Below, piece by piece: positions 1-12,144 of a stretch of DNA of 64,000 nucleotides; the stretch's first letter is position 1, and each line of letters opens with the position of its first letter. The notes beneath the pieces were generated by a model. The model was not told the origin of the DNA. It saw nothing but the letters and a program-made list of their open reading frames with translations, and made no database searches. The position numbers and the translations under genes are program-made. Source of the stretch: Heterotrichella gracilis (taxonomy: Eukaryota > Sar > Xanthophyceae > Tribonematales > Xanthonemataceae); NCBI GenBank assembly GCA_032358255.1, contig JAULBX010020521.1:1-64000 (forward strand), written 5' to 3'.

Positions 1-3000
1 TGTTCCCAACACTCAAAGGCACCAAATGCAATGTTCCCAGGCATCACCAGGGCCCTCCCCCGGTCCAGTGCGTGCTGTCACACCCCCACCCCCCCCCCCC
101 CCCCCCCCCCACACCACCACCACCTCACCCACCTCCAGAGTCCCCAAAACGAACACCCCCACCACCCCCGCCACCATCACCCCCCCACCCCCTCCACCCA
201 CCTCCAGGGTCCCCACAATGAACGTCAACTTCTCCACAAGCACCTCCCGCAGCTGAACCACCTCCACAGACACCCGGGCCATCTGGCTGGAATTGCCCAG
301 CGATTTGCAGGCGCGCGCAAACATGCCGCCCAGCAGAAACTGCATCTGCTTGCTGCCGTCATCGGACGCCAGGCGCGCTAGGAGCCAGTCGAAGATGCGC
401 TCGTCCTCCCCTGGGCGCTGCCACAGCACGTGCTGCAGCAGCAGGCAGTCGAAATCGCTGACGGTGGAGCGGCCGTTGGTGTAGGCGGCGACCTGCGGGA
501 GGGTTTAGGGTTTTGCTGTCATGATTAGGGTTTAGGGATTTATTTTACAGTCTGGGTTTTTGGTGTAGGCCGCGACCTGCGGGTGCGTATGGTGGAAGGG
601 ATTGGTGGTGTAGGTGTAGGCTGCCCCATGTGTTGAGCGGGGAGGTGGATGGGTGCGTATGTGCAGCGTGCTTGGTGCCATGCTTGATGCCTAACGCCAC
701 CACCACCCGCACATCACCACTCAACCCCAACCTGCATGAGCCCAATGGCCGTAACCAGGTGGCGGTAACAGACATACACCGACGCCTCATACTTCCTGGA
801 AGCCAGCCGCATGATCTTAAAAAAAAGGGAATAAACATTGAACAAACACGAGGCCAATTACCTTGACCAGGAGCCTGACGGGCACACACACCGCCAGCTC
901 GCACTTGTCCTGGAGGTATGCCCTCAGGTTGATCACCTCACGATGGACCCGCACAACGCAAAATGTCATCCGCCCACCACCGCCGCCACCACCACCACCA
1001 CCACCACACCACCACCACCACCACACACCACACACCTGCATGAGCCCAATGGCTTTGACCAGGCGCCGGTCCGAGACATACACCGGCGGCTCGCACTTGT
1101 CCTGGAGGTATGCCCTCAGGTCAGCCACCAGGTTGATCACCTCACGAGGGACCCGCACGGCGCGCAGCGCAGCGGCGCGCGTGTTCTCAAAATCGTCTGA
1201 AGACAGGAATGTGTCGCCTGCAACAGGGGTTAGGGTTTAGGATTTAGGTGTGTGATCTGGGTAGGCAGCGGCGTGAGTGTTCTCGAAATCTTCCGAAGAC
1301 AGGAAGGTGTCGCCTGCGGCAGGGGTTTAGGTTTTAGGGTTTGGGTTTTTAATTTTGCAAGGCAGCGGCGCGCGTGGTGTGTGATCGTCTGAAGACAGAT
1401 AGGTGTCGCATGCGACGGGGGGTTTTAAGGGTTGGAGTTAGGGTTGGGAACACAAATGCCTTTGACAGTAAATGACAAATAACACTAGCTTTCATCTCCA
1501 AAATCTTCAACCATCCCGGAAGTGAGGTTTCTATAAATGCGTTTAGGCTCCACGGGTGCGCTACCTGTGCTTTTCAACTTGCTGCTATGACCAGGCGCCG
1601 TACCTGTGCCATTGTCTGCCTCGCTCCCGCTGTAGGACGCAGATTGCGCAAGGTCAAGGAGGTCTACCAGGCCAGCTGGCGAGATTTGCTTCACCTGTTG
1701 CGCACCAGGAAGCGATCAACAGGGAGCAATCATACAGGAACAATCAAACAGTGTTTAGGGTCAGGGTTTAGGGTTTACAATCGGGCAATCATACAGGGAG
1801 GGAGCATAAAGGGAATTTGCGTCACCTGCTTGCGCACCAGAAAGTGATCATACAGGGAGCGATGATACCATACAGGAACCGATCATACAGGAAGCAATCA
1901 TGCAGGAATAAATCATACAAGGAGCGATCAAACATGGACCGATCATACAGGAGATTTGCGTCACCTGCTTGCGCACGAGGAAGCGATCATACAGGGCGTC
2001 GAGCTCTTCACTCTCGGGCAGCTCGTTGGATGCACCCACCAGGCACACCAGGGGGACCTGAGGGGTGGTGGGGGCGGTGTGGGTGTCAATGTGTGGGTGG
2101 TGCTGTGTGGTGCGGGTGGTGTGGGCGTGTGATGGGTGACCCAGACCCAGACCCTACCGCCTGCACCCGATGCCCTGCATCCTACATCCACTGCGTGCAT
2201 CTTTCCTCCCTCAATCCCGCACCTTGACCCGCTGCGACCCGTTGTCAAACAGGCGCTCATTCAACATGGTGATCAGGGTGTTGAGGATGGCGCTGTTGGC
2301 CTTGAAGACCTCGTCAATCAACACCCTTTGCCTGGAACCTAGATCCTAGACCCTAGGTCCTACGCGCGAATACCCTCCACCCTACACCCACTGCGTGCAT
2401 GATGCCCCCTGGAAGATGGATGATCCCCCTTCCTCAATTGCGCACCTTGACGCGCTGCGACCCATTGTCAAACAGGCGCTCATTGAGTATTGTGAGCAGG
2501 GTGTTGAGGATGGCGCTGTTGGCCTTAAAACCGTATTATCAGCAAATTTAACAATTTAGAGTGCAGATTACATTTCCTCTTACTATTTATATACACATTA
2601 ATCATTGCTACCATAATTACAAGAGATATTGATATTTGCTTTTTTATTGCGCACCTTGACGCGCTGCGAGCCATTGTCAAACAGGCGCTCATTGAGTATT
2701 GTGAGCAGGGTGTTGAGGATGGCGCTGTTGGCCTTGAAACCGTATTATCGGAATTTAGAGTGCAAATTACTTTTCCTCTTAATTATACTAATTATATACA
2801 CATTAATCATTGCTACTAAAATTACAAAAAGATTGATATTTGCTATTTTTTTGCGCACCTTGACGCGCTGTGATCCATTATCAAACAGGCGCTCGTTGAG
2901 AATGGTGAGCAGCGTGTTGAGGATGGCGCTGTTGGCCTTGAAGATCTCGTCAATGAACGCCACTGAGGCTTCGGGGAGGTAGCCCTCGGTCTTGCGCACG

Positions 3001-5150
3001 TACATGTCCTCTTCCAAAGCCACCATGGAGAGGGGGCCAAACAGCTCCTGCAGGAATGGGTGGTCAGTGGGTCCCATGCATTCCAGCCAGATGTGAAAGC
3101 ATCTTTGTGCTGCCAGCTCAGCCAAACCTGTATGAGACCTCAAGGTTGTCAGAAGCTAAATATTCCTCTCTAGGAAGAGAGGGCCGAATAACTCATGAAA
3201 ATATGGTTTATGTGTGTTTGCTGGGGTTACGAAGGGATGAGTAACATTATCGAGAAAACAATCCATTTACAATACGAAGGGATATAAAACAGACGCCAAA
3301 GGACACCAAACCCTCAAGAATACCTGATGGTGGTGCAGGTGGTGTTGGGGCGGGGCCACGGGTGGCATGTAGCTATGTTTGCATGGCTTGCAATATATAG
3401 GACTCTGAACAGCCCAGTGGAACACGTGACAGGCAAAGCCTGCTGTACAAGCCCTTGGGCACCCCCACCATAAACCCACCTCTGGCACTGAGAATCGGGT
3501 CAGCAGGCGTTCAAAGTAGTTGCCCTTGTACAGCCGGGACAGGCGCCTGCCCAGCTCACTCTTGGCGGTGCCAGGTGGTCCAATGTATAGCACGTGCTCT
3601 CCCGCCAGCGCAGCCAGCAGCAGCAAACGGACCTGGGTGGATGAAAAGGAATAAATTATGCAAGTTCTGATAGACAGATTAGAACTTGCAATGCAGGGGT
3701 AAGATTGCTCTCCAACCAGTAGGGTTTAGGGTTTAGCAACTGGCGGGTGGCCGGTGGTCCGGTGTATAGCACGTGCTCTCCAGCCAGCGCAGCCAACAGC
3801 AGCAGGCGCACCTGGTGGGTGCAGGGTCTCAAGTTCAAGGACTAGAATTTAGGGTTTAGAGTTCAGGGTTTAGCATTGGTGGATGCCAGGTGGCAATGTA
3901 CAGCATGTGTTCTCTCGCCAGTGCAGCCAACAGCAGTAGGCGCACCTAGTGGGTACAGGGTCTTGAGTTAAGGGGGTTTAGGGTTTTGGGTTTCGCAACT
4001 TGTGGGTGCCAACAGCCAACAGCAGTAGGCGCACCTGGGTGGATGAAGTGGAGCAATGAATACAGCCTTGGTGCAATGCCTGGTGTACAGGTCAGGGCTT
4101 TGTTCTAGGGGTTGGCGGCGCTCTCCGGCCAGCGCAGCAATAGGTGTAGGGGTATAGGGTTTGGAGCCTAGGGTATAGAACTCAGCAGCAAGGGGTGAAT
4201 GCAAAGATCCCGTGTCAAGCGGATTGGGCTCAAACAGTCGCTAAATGGGGTAAAGGTCATGGGGCAAAACCTGGATGTTAAGATAACCACAGCATACCTC
4301 TGTATCCCTTTCCACCAGGCCTGCTTGCATGGCGTCCACTGCGATGGCTATCCGCTCCTGCAAGCCCGCTATGTCTGTGCCATCCACAGAGGCAGTGGCA
4401 TCCTTGCCACCTGCACTGGGAGATGAGACCTGGCCCAGGATCTCCTGCATCCTTGTCTGCGCATCTTGCTTCAAGGTTTCCACCTGGAATACACCACAGG
4501 AAGGTTGATACCAAACCACAGTTTAGGTTACGTCAGTACCAAGGTGGCATAGGAAGCTGTCTCTTATATAAGTATGCTAGCTAAGACATGCAAACGGAAC
4601 CATACAGAAAACTTTGTTGCTGGATGGCTACACAGTCACCCACCCGGTGGTGGTATGCCACATTTGAACCATATGAAGGAAGCTAGTTTTGAACCATATG
4701 AAAGACAAGCTAATTTTGAAAGCTTCACACACGTGATTCACTCCCACCTGGACCTTGTAGAGCCCCTCCTTTTGCTTGTAGTCTAGCTTTCCCTCCGTCC
4801 CACCATCGGCTGCACCATGACAAAAACAAAGAGCATGTCAACGGAGTGGACAGCCCACTTGGAGTTAAACCGCAGATAGGATACAAACCTTACCTTTTGA
4901 AGACACGCCAACTGCAAGTTTCCTGGCTGAAGTGGGCCCTCTGCAGTAAAAGCAGTGTGATTAGGGTTTGGCAATGAGGCAGCTGGGTGGGACGTTGCTG
5001 AAGGTGAAGCACCCATTACCTTTGATACGTTCGTAGCCCAATACTGCCTGTTGAAGCCCCACATCCCAAGCTGTGCAGCTTACAGTGCGGCAGCACGACT
5101 TTGGCCAGGGCATGGGCGTGCACCAGAGGGCCCCTGTGAACTAGGTTCAT
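1..5150 (-). CDS. MoxR-family AAA+ ATPase, RavA-like (3' end beyond window)
   Basis: Ten exons join in phase: 5150-5020, 4940-4894, 4809-4748, 4483-4298, 3632-3480, 3047-2859, 2057-1965, 1694-1604, 1217-1036, 492-202 (475 codons). The next exon lies left of the window. Seen: Walker A GPPGTAKS (about residues 160-167), Walker B VAFIDEIF (about 222-229), sensor-1 region VGASNE (about 265), then the conserved stretches RVPREVINL and [12 protein letters not shown]. The order and wording match the RavA branch of MoxR ATPases, which in bacteria pairs with the VWA protein ViaA. The first 60 or so residues are basic and Ser/Ala-containing with almost no acid, suggesting a chloroplast transit peptide (inference). 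The start ATG at 5150 gives the longest phase-consistent model; an upstream start cannot be excluded. Extra copies of the edges of exons 5 to 9 lie in its introns. No ViaA partner is visible here. Confidence 0.85.
725..972 (-). repeat. Degenerate copies of RavA-like exon 9
   Basis: 729-781 repeats the donor end of exon 9 and 862-972 repeats its middle (the AYLQDKCE-coding part), both diverged, next to a CCA/ACC microsatellite at about 980-1025. The working exon is 1217-1036. Short acceptor-edge copies also occur at about 1285-1320 and 1385-1415. Confidence 0.7.
2220..2745 (-). repeat. Three copies of the RavA-like exon 6 donor edge
   Basis: The stretch coding [22 protein letters not shown] plus the donor recurs at about 2220-2330, 2443-2530 and 2652-2745, downstream of the working exon 3047-2859. 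The two copies at 2443 and 2652 are followed by the same AT-rich tract (about 2530-2640 and 2735-2850), so a unit of roughly 210 bp was tandemly duplicated, exon edge plus intron. Confidence 0.85.
3750..4140 (-). repeat. Copies of the RavA-like exon 5 acceptor edge
   Basis: The stretch coding [15 protein letters not shown] with its acceptor recurs at about 3765-3815, 3900-3945, 4010-4040 and 4105-4140, with TTTAGGG runs between copies. Only 3632-3480 continues through a complete Walker A motif. Confidence 0.8.
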
Positions 5151-6894
5151 GCCTGCTAGCGTGTCAGCCTATTCCCAGCTCTGAACAAACCCACTTCTTG
5201 ATGCCAGTTTAGAGTTTCTAGCAAATAGACTTATTCCCTACAGCGGAGACTTCTTGTCAGTCACACTGCCATCATGCATGCATGCATCCACTGTTGGTCG
5301 ATGAGTTGTGGCGAGGTACAAGAAGCGTTTCTTGTAGTATGTCAGAGTTAAATTGCTCTTAATATATACTCAGTGGGCTGGAACCACCTAATATGTTTAA
5401 GCGTAATATGTTGGGCTTATAACCACTTGTGACCGCTCATCACAGGCTATGGCAGCACTTATCCAACTTACGTGAATCCTGTAATATTTCATGTCCAAAG
5501 TCACTTCACTTTACTCAGAGCATACTGCTTTACGTCTGCGTTTACTCTAGACCTGCCGAGTCTGTTGTCTTCAAGGCAATTAGCTGCCGTGCAGCAAGCT
5601 ATTGGGTAAACACAAAGTGATGCATGCATGCGCCATGGCATGGTGCAGTGAATGCCAGGTATGACCGCCTCCATCTACCCAGTTTAAACTTCTGGGTACA
5701 GGGTGATAGCAACCACCACGACCTACTAAGTGTAGCGCTACACTTGACCTTGTACACACCACCTAAGAGTGGGTAACACATAACAAGGGTGGCCAGCAAG
5801 TTTCCAAGGCTAGAACATCAGCTGTTGTGAGGGCAACTAAGTACTTCCGCACTGGGGGTGTCGGCTGGGTTGGATATCCCAGCTGGGTCCATGGCAGCAC
5901 CTATCAACATGGCCTGGGCCTTGCTGATAGAATGCGGAAACCAGCGCCACACACACTTGCTTGGCACCGTCATAAACTCACTGTACATACCCGCCAGTCC
6001 AGGAAGGGGCTGGCCATAGTGTGGTAAGTTGCCTCCTCACAGCAGAGTATGCGTGCAGCGGGTCTGCAAGCGGTGGATGGCAGCAATGCAAGGGCAGCAG
6101 TGGCTAATGTTGACTTTGCGGCGGTTTGCAAAGGGCACATCGCGGGAACTTGCATACACTGCCCACAGTGGTCTGAAACGTATTGATCCACTACAGCATG
6201 GTGCAGCAGTAGGCAGCTTGGGCCAGGTCCTTTGTAGCTCTGGAACTCTGTTGGAGGGGGGACAGATCACTGTACAAGATTACCAGATGTATTTTGCCTG
6301 GTTCAGCCAGCTATTCCGGTTTCGAACCAAACCTTTACAGCAACAGACTGATAAATACAATATTCTGGCCGCAAATGCTGCCAGTGGGTGAGCATGAAGT
6401 CTGGGCAATGGCTGCTGCAGCACGCCCACAGCTGGTGACGCTCTCAGTTGGCATGGTGCTCATGGCTACCAACTGCCGGCGTAGCTACTCCTTGTATGGC
6501 AGGCAAGGTCAAGGGGACATACTTCCAGGCATACATGGAACGCATAGCAAAGGACAGACCCTAGGGCGGGGTGTACATTATGAAAACACAACTGCAACAG
6601 CACTGGCCAATAACAACCAAAAACTTCCACCGGGACAACCATGGCAATGGCTCAATGCTGCAGCAGCAGCACAACGTGTTGCTCTTGGAACCAGCCGCCA
6701 GCTGGACCACTCCCCACACCGCTCTTCACATCTGGTGCTGCTCTATATACCCCTCAGCAGGGTGCAGCAACCCCCACCAACCCACCCACCCACCCACCCT
6801 TCATGGCCCTCCTCCCCTGATCCACCTCCGGAGCCACAGCCGCGCAAACCCTGTGCTTAAGCACCAGGCACACGAGCAGAATCCCCTTCACCCT
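5151..6894. other. Spacer between RavA-like gene and MFS gene
   Basis: This 1.7 kb holds the presumed 5' flank of the RavA-like gene and the 3' flank of the transporter. Apart from the F-box-like remnant at 6049-6170 I recognise no coding exon. Confidence 0.5.
6049..6170 (+). pseudogene. F-box-like fragment
   Basis: After a possible acceptor (TGCAG ending at 6059) the frame reads RVCKRWMAAMQGQQWL and then LTLRRFAK. This resembles the C-terminal half of the F-box in the gene at 24055-26264 (VCKRWRAALQG) and the lead-in to its LRR part. No upstream LPDEVV-like half and no continuing LRR frame was found, so I read it as a remnant or an isolated exon. Weak support. Confidence 0.35.
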
Positions 6895-9800
6895 TCACTG
6901 CCGCGGCCCCAGCAGTGGTTCTTGCAGCGCGCCCGCATCTGCCCCATCCCCCACCTCATTCTCCACCCCTGGAGCTGTTTTTACATACCCTTCAGGGGAG
7001 TAGGGGCCTGCCCTCCCCTCCTGATCTCCATTTTCCTCCACCGCCACCCCCACATCCACTAGGACCTCTTGCTTGGGCACCAGGAATAGGAGCGGGATGA
7101 GGATGGCAGTCGCCACCCCTTGCATGGCAGAAAATGACAGTGAGTTACTCGCTTTCACTTGCATGAATGTGAGTCACAAGGGGGGGAACGGAGCTTTGTA
7201 CAAGGGGGGGATGCGAATGGCAGTGGCCACCCCTGGTATGGTGGCAATGAAGCTAGGCAATGGGTGTTGAACAACTATCACTTCCTCACCTTGCAATCGC
7301 ATAATTAAACTACAAGTACCAAGTCACACTACCACCTCCAATTACAATCATGCTTTTAATAATGATTGAAATAATTGCGACACCGCAACAACTACACAAT
7401 GACACCACCAATGGCATGCATCCCTGCTTCTTGCCTATTTAATGTTTACAATTACCCGAGTAGCTATGGGTTACCTTGCATGCTTGCTGTGATGAGGAAG
7501 GTGACGTCGAAGCCGTAGTGGTCCACCAGCACCCCCCCCACCACCGCGCTGCCGCTCCACCCAAAGATCATGATGGACTCAAGGCTGCTCCACCTGCCAC
7601 GAGACTCCTGCACACAGCAACCGGAACTCAGATGACAACAACAACGAAACAGTAAAAGAAAGAGGCGGAATAGCAGCCATGCATAGCCCTCAAGTCAAGG
7701 TCAATCAGGGGAAGCCACCTACGGAAGAAAATGATCCAGTAGTGGAAGGGGTAATGGCCGGCGAGGGGAACAGTGGGGATGCGGGGAGGGGACAGCAAAA
7801 TACAAAGTATCCGACTTACAATTTGAAGTTCGTTCCTGCCTCATGTTTACCTTGGGCACAAAGTCCATCATGATGGACTTCCTCAACGGGTAGACCGCGT
7901 TCATGATGGCCTGGCGCACCACGTACACAGGCAGGATGAGCCACAGGTTGCTCCACATGGAGGGCTGCAGCCCCATCCAACCCATGAGACACACGCCCAC
8001 TGCGGAACAGGCGAGGATGGTCTGCGCACGACCTGCAGGAGAGGGATTGCCGGTCATATTTTGCATTTAAAATTGTCTTGTAGAGAGCACGCGGCCACAG
8101 CCACAGGCCCAATGCTGCAAATGGTTTCAATGTTGAAAGTCTAGGGTCGGTCCACATGGAGGGCTGCAGGCCCATCCAACCCATGAGGCACATGCCCACG
8201 GTGGAACAGGCCAGGATGGTCTGGGCACGACCTGCAATAAAGATATTACCGGTCATTGCTTGCACTTTGAAATGATCCTGTAGAGGCTGCCACGGCCACA
8301 ATGCTACAATCGGTTTTGATGCCAAGGGTTAAGGGTTGGTCCACATGGATGGCTACAGGCCTATCCAACCCATGAGGCACATGCCCACAGTGGAATAGGT
8401 CACCTCAGTGAGGATGGTCTGTGCATGAGTTGCAGAAGAGGATCTGGCGGTACATATTCTATTTATATGCATTTCAAACCATCACAGGGCCACACTCTGT
8501 AGCAGCACCAAGAAAACGTTACACCCTAGCTCCCAGACCTAGGCCCCAAATCCTACATGCAATCCTACATGTGATCCTACATCTAATCCTCACCTTGTCG
8601 CAGCGCCACCCTCTGCAGCAGCACCGACAGCACGCTGGTAGCCGCTGGGCCGCAGCAAACGACTGTGTTGGTAAGTGAAGGCCCCAGCCCCACCTCCTTC
8701 CACAGGACCACCGGGAAGAACTTTATGGTCACGCCCCATGCACCCCCTAGATCCCACAATGAATCCTACATATAATCCTACAGCTATGCCTAAAATTCTC
8801 ACCTTGTCGCAGCGCCACCCTCTGCAGCACCACTGAGAGCACGCTGATAGCCGCTGGGCCGCAGCATATGACCGTGTTGGTGAGCGAGGGGCCCAGCCCC
8901 ACCTCCTTCCACAGAAACACAGGGAAGAACTTTATGGTCATGCCGGATGCAAGACCAATCATGCAGTCCGATGTGGCCAGGATGGGGGGGATCCATGAGG
9001 CGCTGGGGCGGCAGCCGCGGGGGGGTGGGGGTTCTTGTGGGGAGTGGGGGTGGGGGGTGGGTGCCCCTGCCTGGCCGGCCTCGGTGTCTGCAGGAATGGG
9101 GGCATGCAGTTCAGGGTTTAGGGTTTATGTGTGTCTGCAGGGGCAGGGGCATCGGGTTTAGGGTTTGAGGGGCTAGGCGTTAGGGTTTTTATTGTGTTTG
9201 CAGAAGGTGGGGATGGGTAGCTACTTCCCTAACATTATCCGCAAAGTAGCGGGATTCTGAAGCATTGTCAGTTAAGCCTTGATTCTTGGACTGGGGAAAG
9301 ACATACACTGGCATGCAAATCTGGCTTATAAGCTGGAATATACGTACTCACTTCGTTCTACCCATCCCTACCTGTGTGATCCTCCCCTTGGCCCATCAGC
9401 CTCGTCACCGCCTCACTCTCAATCCCCAGGGATTGGCTGTCATCAAACAGAAACATGGTGGTGACAGTCATACTCTCTATCCCCATCCCGATCAGCAGCG
9501 CCTGGCAACAGGGGTTGGGTAGGAGGGTCAGGAAAACACCGAGGGAGGCTTGAGGGAACATGGCGGGGGTTTGAATGCCAAATATGGGAGACAAATGCTC
9601 ATCTCAGCATGCGACACTAAAGTATTGAAATCCAAAATGTAGATGTAAATATATGTAATTTACTTTTTCTACCTTTTTCAGCGTGTCCAGCTGCCACGTG
9701 TCCCCGCTGATGCTGAAGAACCCAGCTGCCAGAGCGGGTCCCACTGCACTGGCCAGCACCATAGAGCTGAACATCCAAGTGTAGATCTGGGAGCGGGTGC

Positions 9801-12144
9801 CTGCAGAGAAGGGTTTTCCATTTGACAAACAACATAAATGTTGAGCAAAATAATAGGTTGGGGGTGCTTCCATCTACATGGCTGAACCTTGCCCGGAATT
9901 GTTGTTTGTGGGCAATAAGGAATTTGCCTGCTGTCGTATGGGTTCGACTGTACTGGCCAGCACCATAGAGCTGAACCTCCAAGTGTAGATTTGGGAACGG
10001 GTGCCTGCAGAGAAGGGCTTTTCCCACTTTAAAATGGATTGATATAAAGCGGGGGAATACGTTGGTGCTGCCACTTACGGCAGCCGTGCCATGCACGGAA
10101 CTCTTTTTTCATGGGCTAAGTAAGAGACATAGGTGTTTTACAGAGCTGTGTCCGACTGCACTGGCCAGTATTATAGAGGTGAACATATAGGTGTAGATCT
10201 GGGAGCAGGTGCCTGCAATGCAGAGCTTACCTCATCAAAAACAGGATATGTATAATGGCAGATGCTTCCATTTACAGTGGCTGAGCCATCCCAGTTTGAT
10301 TAATCATACAGAAAAACCCACGTGTTGTTTTGTTCGTGTGACAAAGCTGTTGTTGCATGGCACGAACTCCTTGTATACAATCCCACCACCCCACCATGAG
10401 TCACCAGTTTCCCTTTCATTTCTATCTTCCTAGCAGAGGGATCACCCTCCCTCACCCCCCACCCACCCCCACACCCACCTGTGGCCACCGAATCCGCCAG
10501 CAACGCCTCCATCACCGCATTTCCCCCACCCGTCACCCCCCACAGCGCGATGGCCACACACAGCATGAGGTAGGTGCTGGTGACCTGCCAGCCCCCGGGG
10601 ATTGTGACCTCGTACTGGGGGATGAGGGTAGCCCCCACTGTGGCAACCAGGGCACCTGCAAGGGAGGAATAGAAGGCGTTCACCGCACTTGAAATGAAGA
10701 AAAACAAATGGGGGCAGAGCAACAATGTGCAATCCCCGTGAAAAGCCAGGGACCCGATCTCATACTGGGGGATGAGGGTAGGGTACGCAGCCTCCACGGT
10801 GGCAACCAGGGCACCTGCAGGACGTTGGACATGGTAGGTGGGTGGTGGGGGTGGGTGGGTGGGTGGGGGATTTCAGGGACATTCCGGCAAAAGGATTTGA
10901 CTGGCGGGTTGAAACATGTGTAGGGGCGTTGGGTGGGTATGTGTGCAGGGGGTGGTGGTGGGGTACGGGGCGAGGGCAGCACTAAGGGTGGCAACTTTTG
11001 TTAATCAGGGCACCTGCCAGGACGGGCGCATTGGTGGGGCAGAAAGGTGTGTGTGGGGGGGGTGGGGGGTGGGGGAGGCGGTGGGGGCGATGGGCACCCT
11101 CGCACAAGACATATGCTGGCAGATGGAACGCCTAGGGTGGGGCATCAAGAGATGGTGAGGGTGGGGTTGGGGGTGGGCAGGGATTCTGACATGGGATAGG
11201 GAACAGGGTGGTGGGTTGGGCGCTCACCTATTCCAAACACCCCGCACACCTTGAGCACTCTGTCCCTTCGAACAAGGTCGGAGGCCCAGCCCGCTGCAGT
11301 GGCACAGCTCAAGTCAAAGCAGGGATTTGGGTTGGGACAATGAGGTGTCTCCTGATGAGGTTAGGTTTTTTGCTAGGGACTAGGGAAGCACAGGACGGTA
11401 GCATACAGGATGTGCGGCGATTGGGTGGCATTTGCTGAGTATGGTGCAAAGGGCGCGGCGCTGGTAGTGGGGGGATCGTGGCTGAAAGGTGCTAGAGGGG
11501 TGGGTCTGGTGGGCCATGGGGGGTGGTACCACGTGGGTGTATTTTTTAAAAAAGCTTTATTATTTTTACCTGGAATGGCTGACAGCACCAGGAAGGTTCC
11601 TTGGATGCCTTGCGCTATCCCCAGAAGCTGCACAGGCAGTGGCGAGGTGGTGAGGTGATGTTATGAGACGCAGGTACAGGTATGGGATACTAGTATGGGG
11701 GCACCCGTGGTGCGGGGTTTTGGGGCTAGGGTTTTATGTAGGGTTTTGCACCTGCTGAGTAGGTGGGTTAGGGTTAACGTTGGCAGCCTGTGTATGTCTG
11801 TTGTAGGGTATGCACACCTGACCGCTTGAACCACTAGTCACACCGTTTGAACTCTAGCCATACCGCTTCAACCCTACCTATACCCTTCATACGCATGCAT
11901 ATGGTTCCAACAGACATGCAAACGCTTGGCGCAAGCACAGCGCACGGGGAGTTGGTAGCTGGGTTCTCCTATTCCATGCAGCGGTTTTAAGGTTTATGGT
12001 TGAGCTACGTACCGTGTTTCCGTGGCTGCTGGATCCCTCGAGGAGTATGATGAGCGCTGACATAGTGGCATAATCCCAGATGCCTCGCGCAATCCCATCG
12101 CAGATGCGGCACACGAATGTGAGGACCACGTTGTGGTTGACCAT
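6895..12144 (-). CDS. Major facilitator superfamily (MFS) transporter
   Basis: Ten exons join in phase: 12144-12013, 11627-11570, 11293-11228, 10655-10479, 9800-9673, 9501-9362, 9002-8803, 8032-7851, 7607-7475, 7118-6895, giving 479 residues, a normal MFS length. An MFS motif-A-like loop (AGWASDLVRRDR) follows the second hydrophobic segment. Further hydrophobic stretches run through TYLMLCVAIALWG, MFSSMVLASAVGPALAAGFF, SGMTIKFFPVF, VLSVVLQ, the exon 8 segment LWLILPVYVVRQ, and VTFLITASMQ; the tail is acidic and hydrophilic. Polytopic membrane carrier; substrate not predictable from the sequence. The last intron uses an AAG rather than CAG acceptor. Exons 4, 5, 7, 8 and 10 have edge copies in flanking introns. 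The ATG at 12144 fits a short cytosolic N-terminus; an upstream exon is possible. Confidence 0.82.
8150..8440 (-). repeat. Two copies of MFS exon 8 acceptor edge
   Basis: About 8150-8237 and 8340-8440 repeat the start of exon 8 (coding GRAQTILACS and GWMGLQPSMW) with the acceptor; the second is more decayed. The working exon 8032-7851 continues into the next transmembrane segment. Confidence 0.85.
8587..8752 (-). repeat. Partial copy of MFS exon 7 with intact frame and donor
   Basis: This segment repeats about three quarters of exon 7 (9002-8803) without a stop and with the GTGAG-type donor, but the only nearby acceptor would join out of phase. Probably a non-functional duplicate. Confidence 0.8.
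9945..10216 (-). repeat. Two copies of MFS exon 5 acceptor edge
   Basis: About 9950-10018 and 10150-10215 repeat the start of exon 5 (coding SQIYTW..SSMVLAS) with the acceptor. The working copy is 9800-9673, which alone continues in frame to a donor. Confidence 0.85.
10735..11025 (-). repeat. Copies of MFS exon 4 acceptor edge
   Basis: About 10740-10820 and 10965-11025 repeat the GALVATV..LIPQYE-coding start of exon 4 (10655-10479). GGT-rich filler lies between them. Confidence 0.8.
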
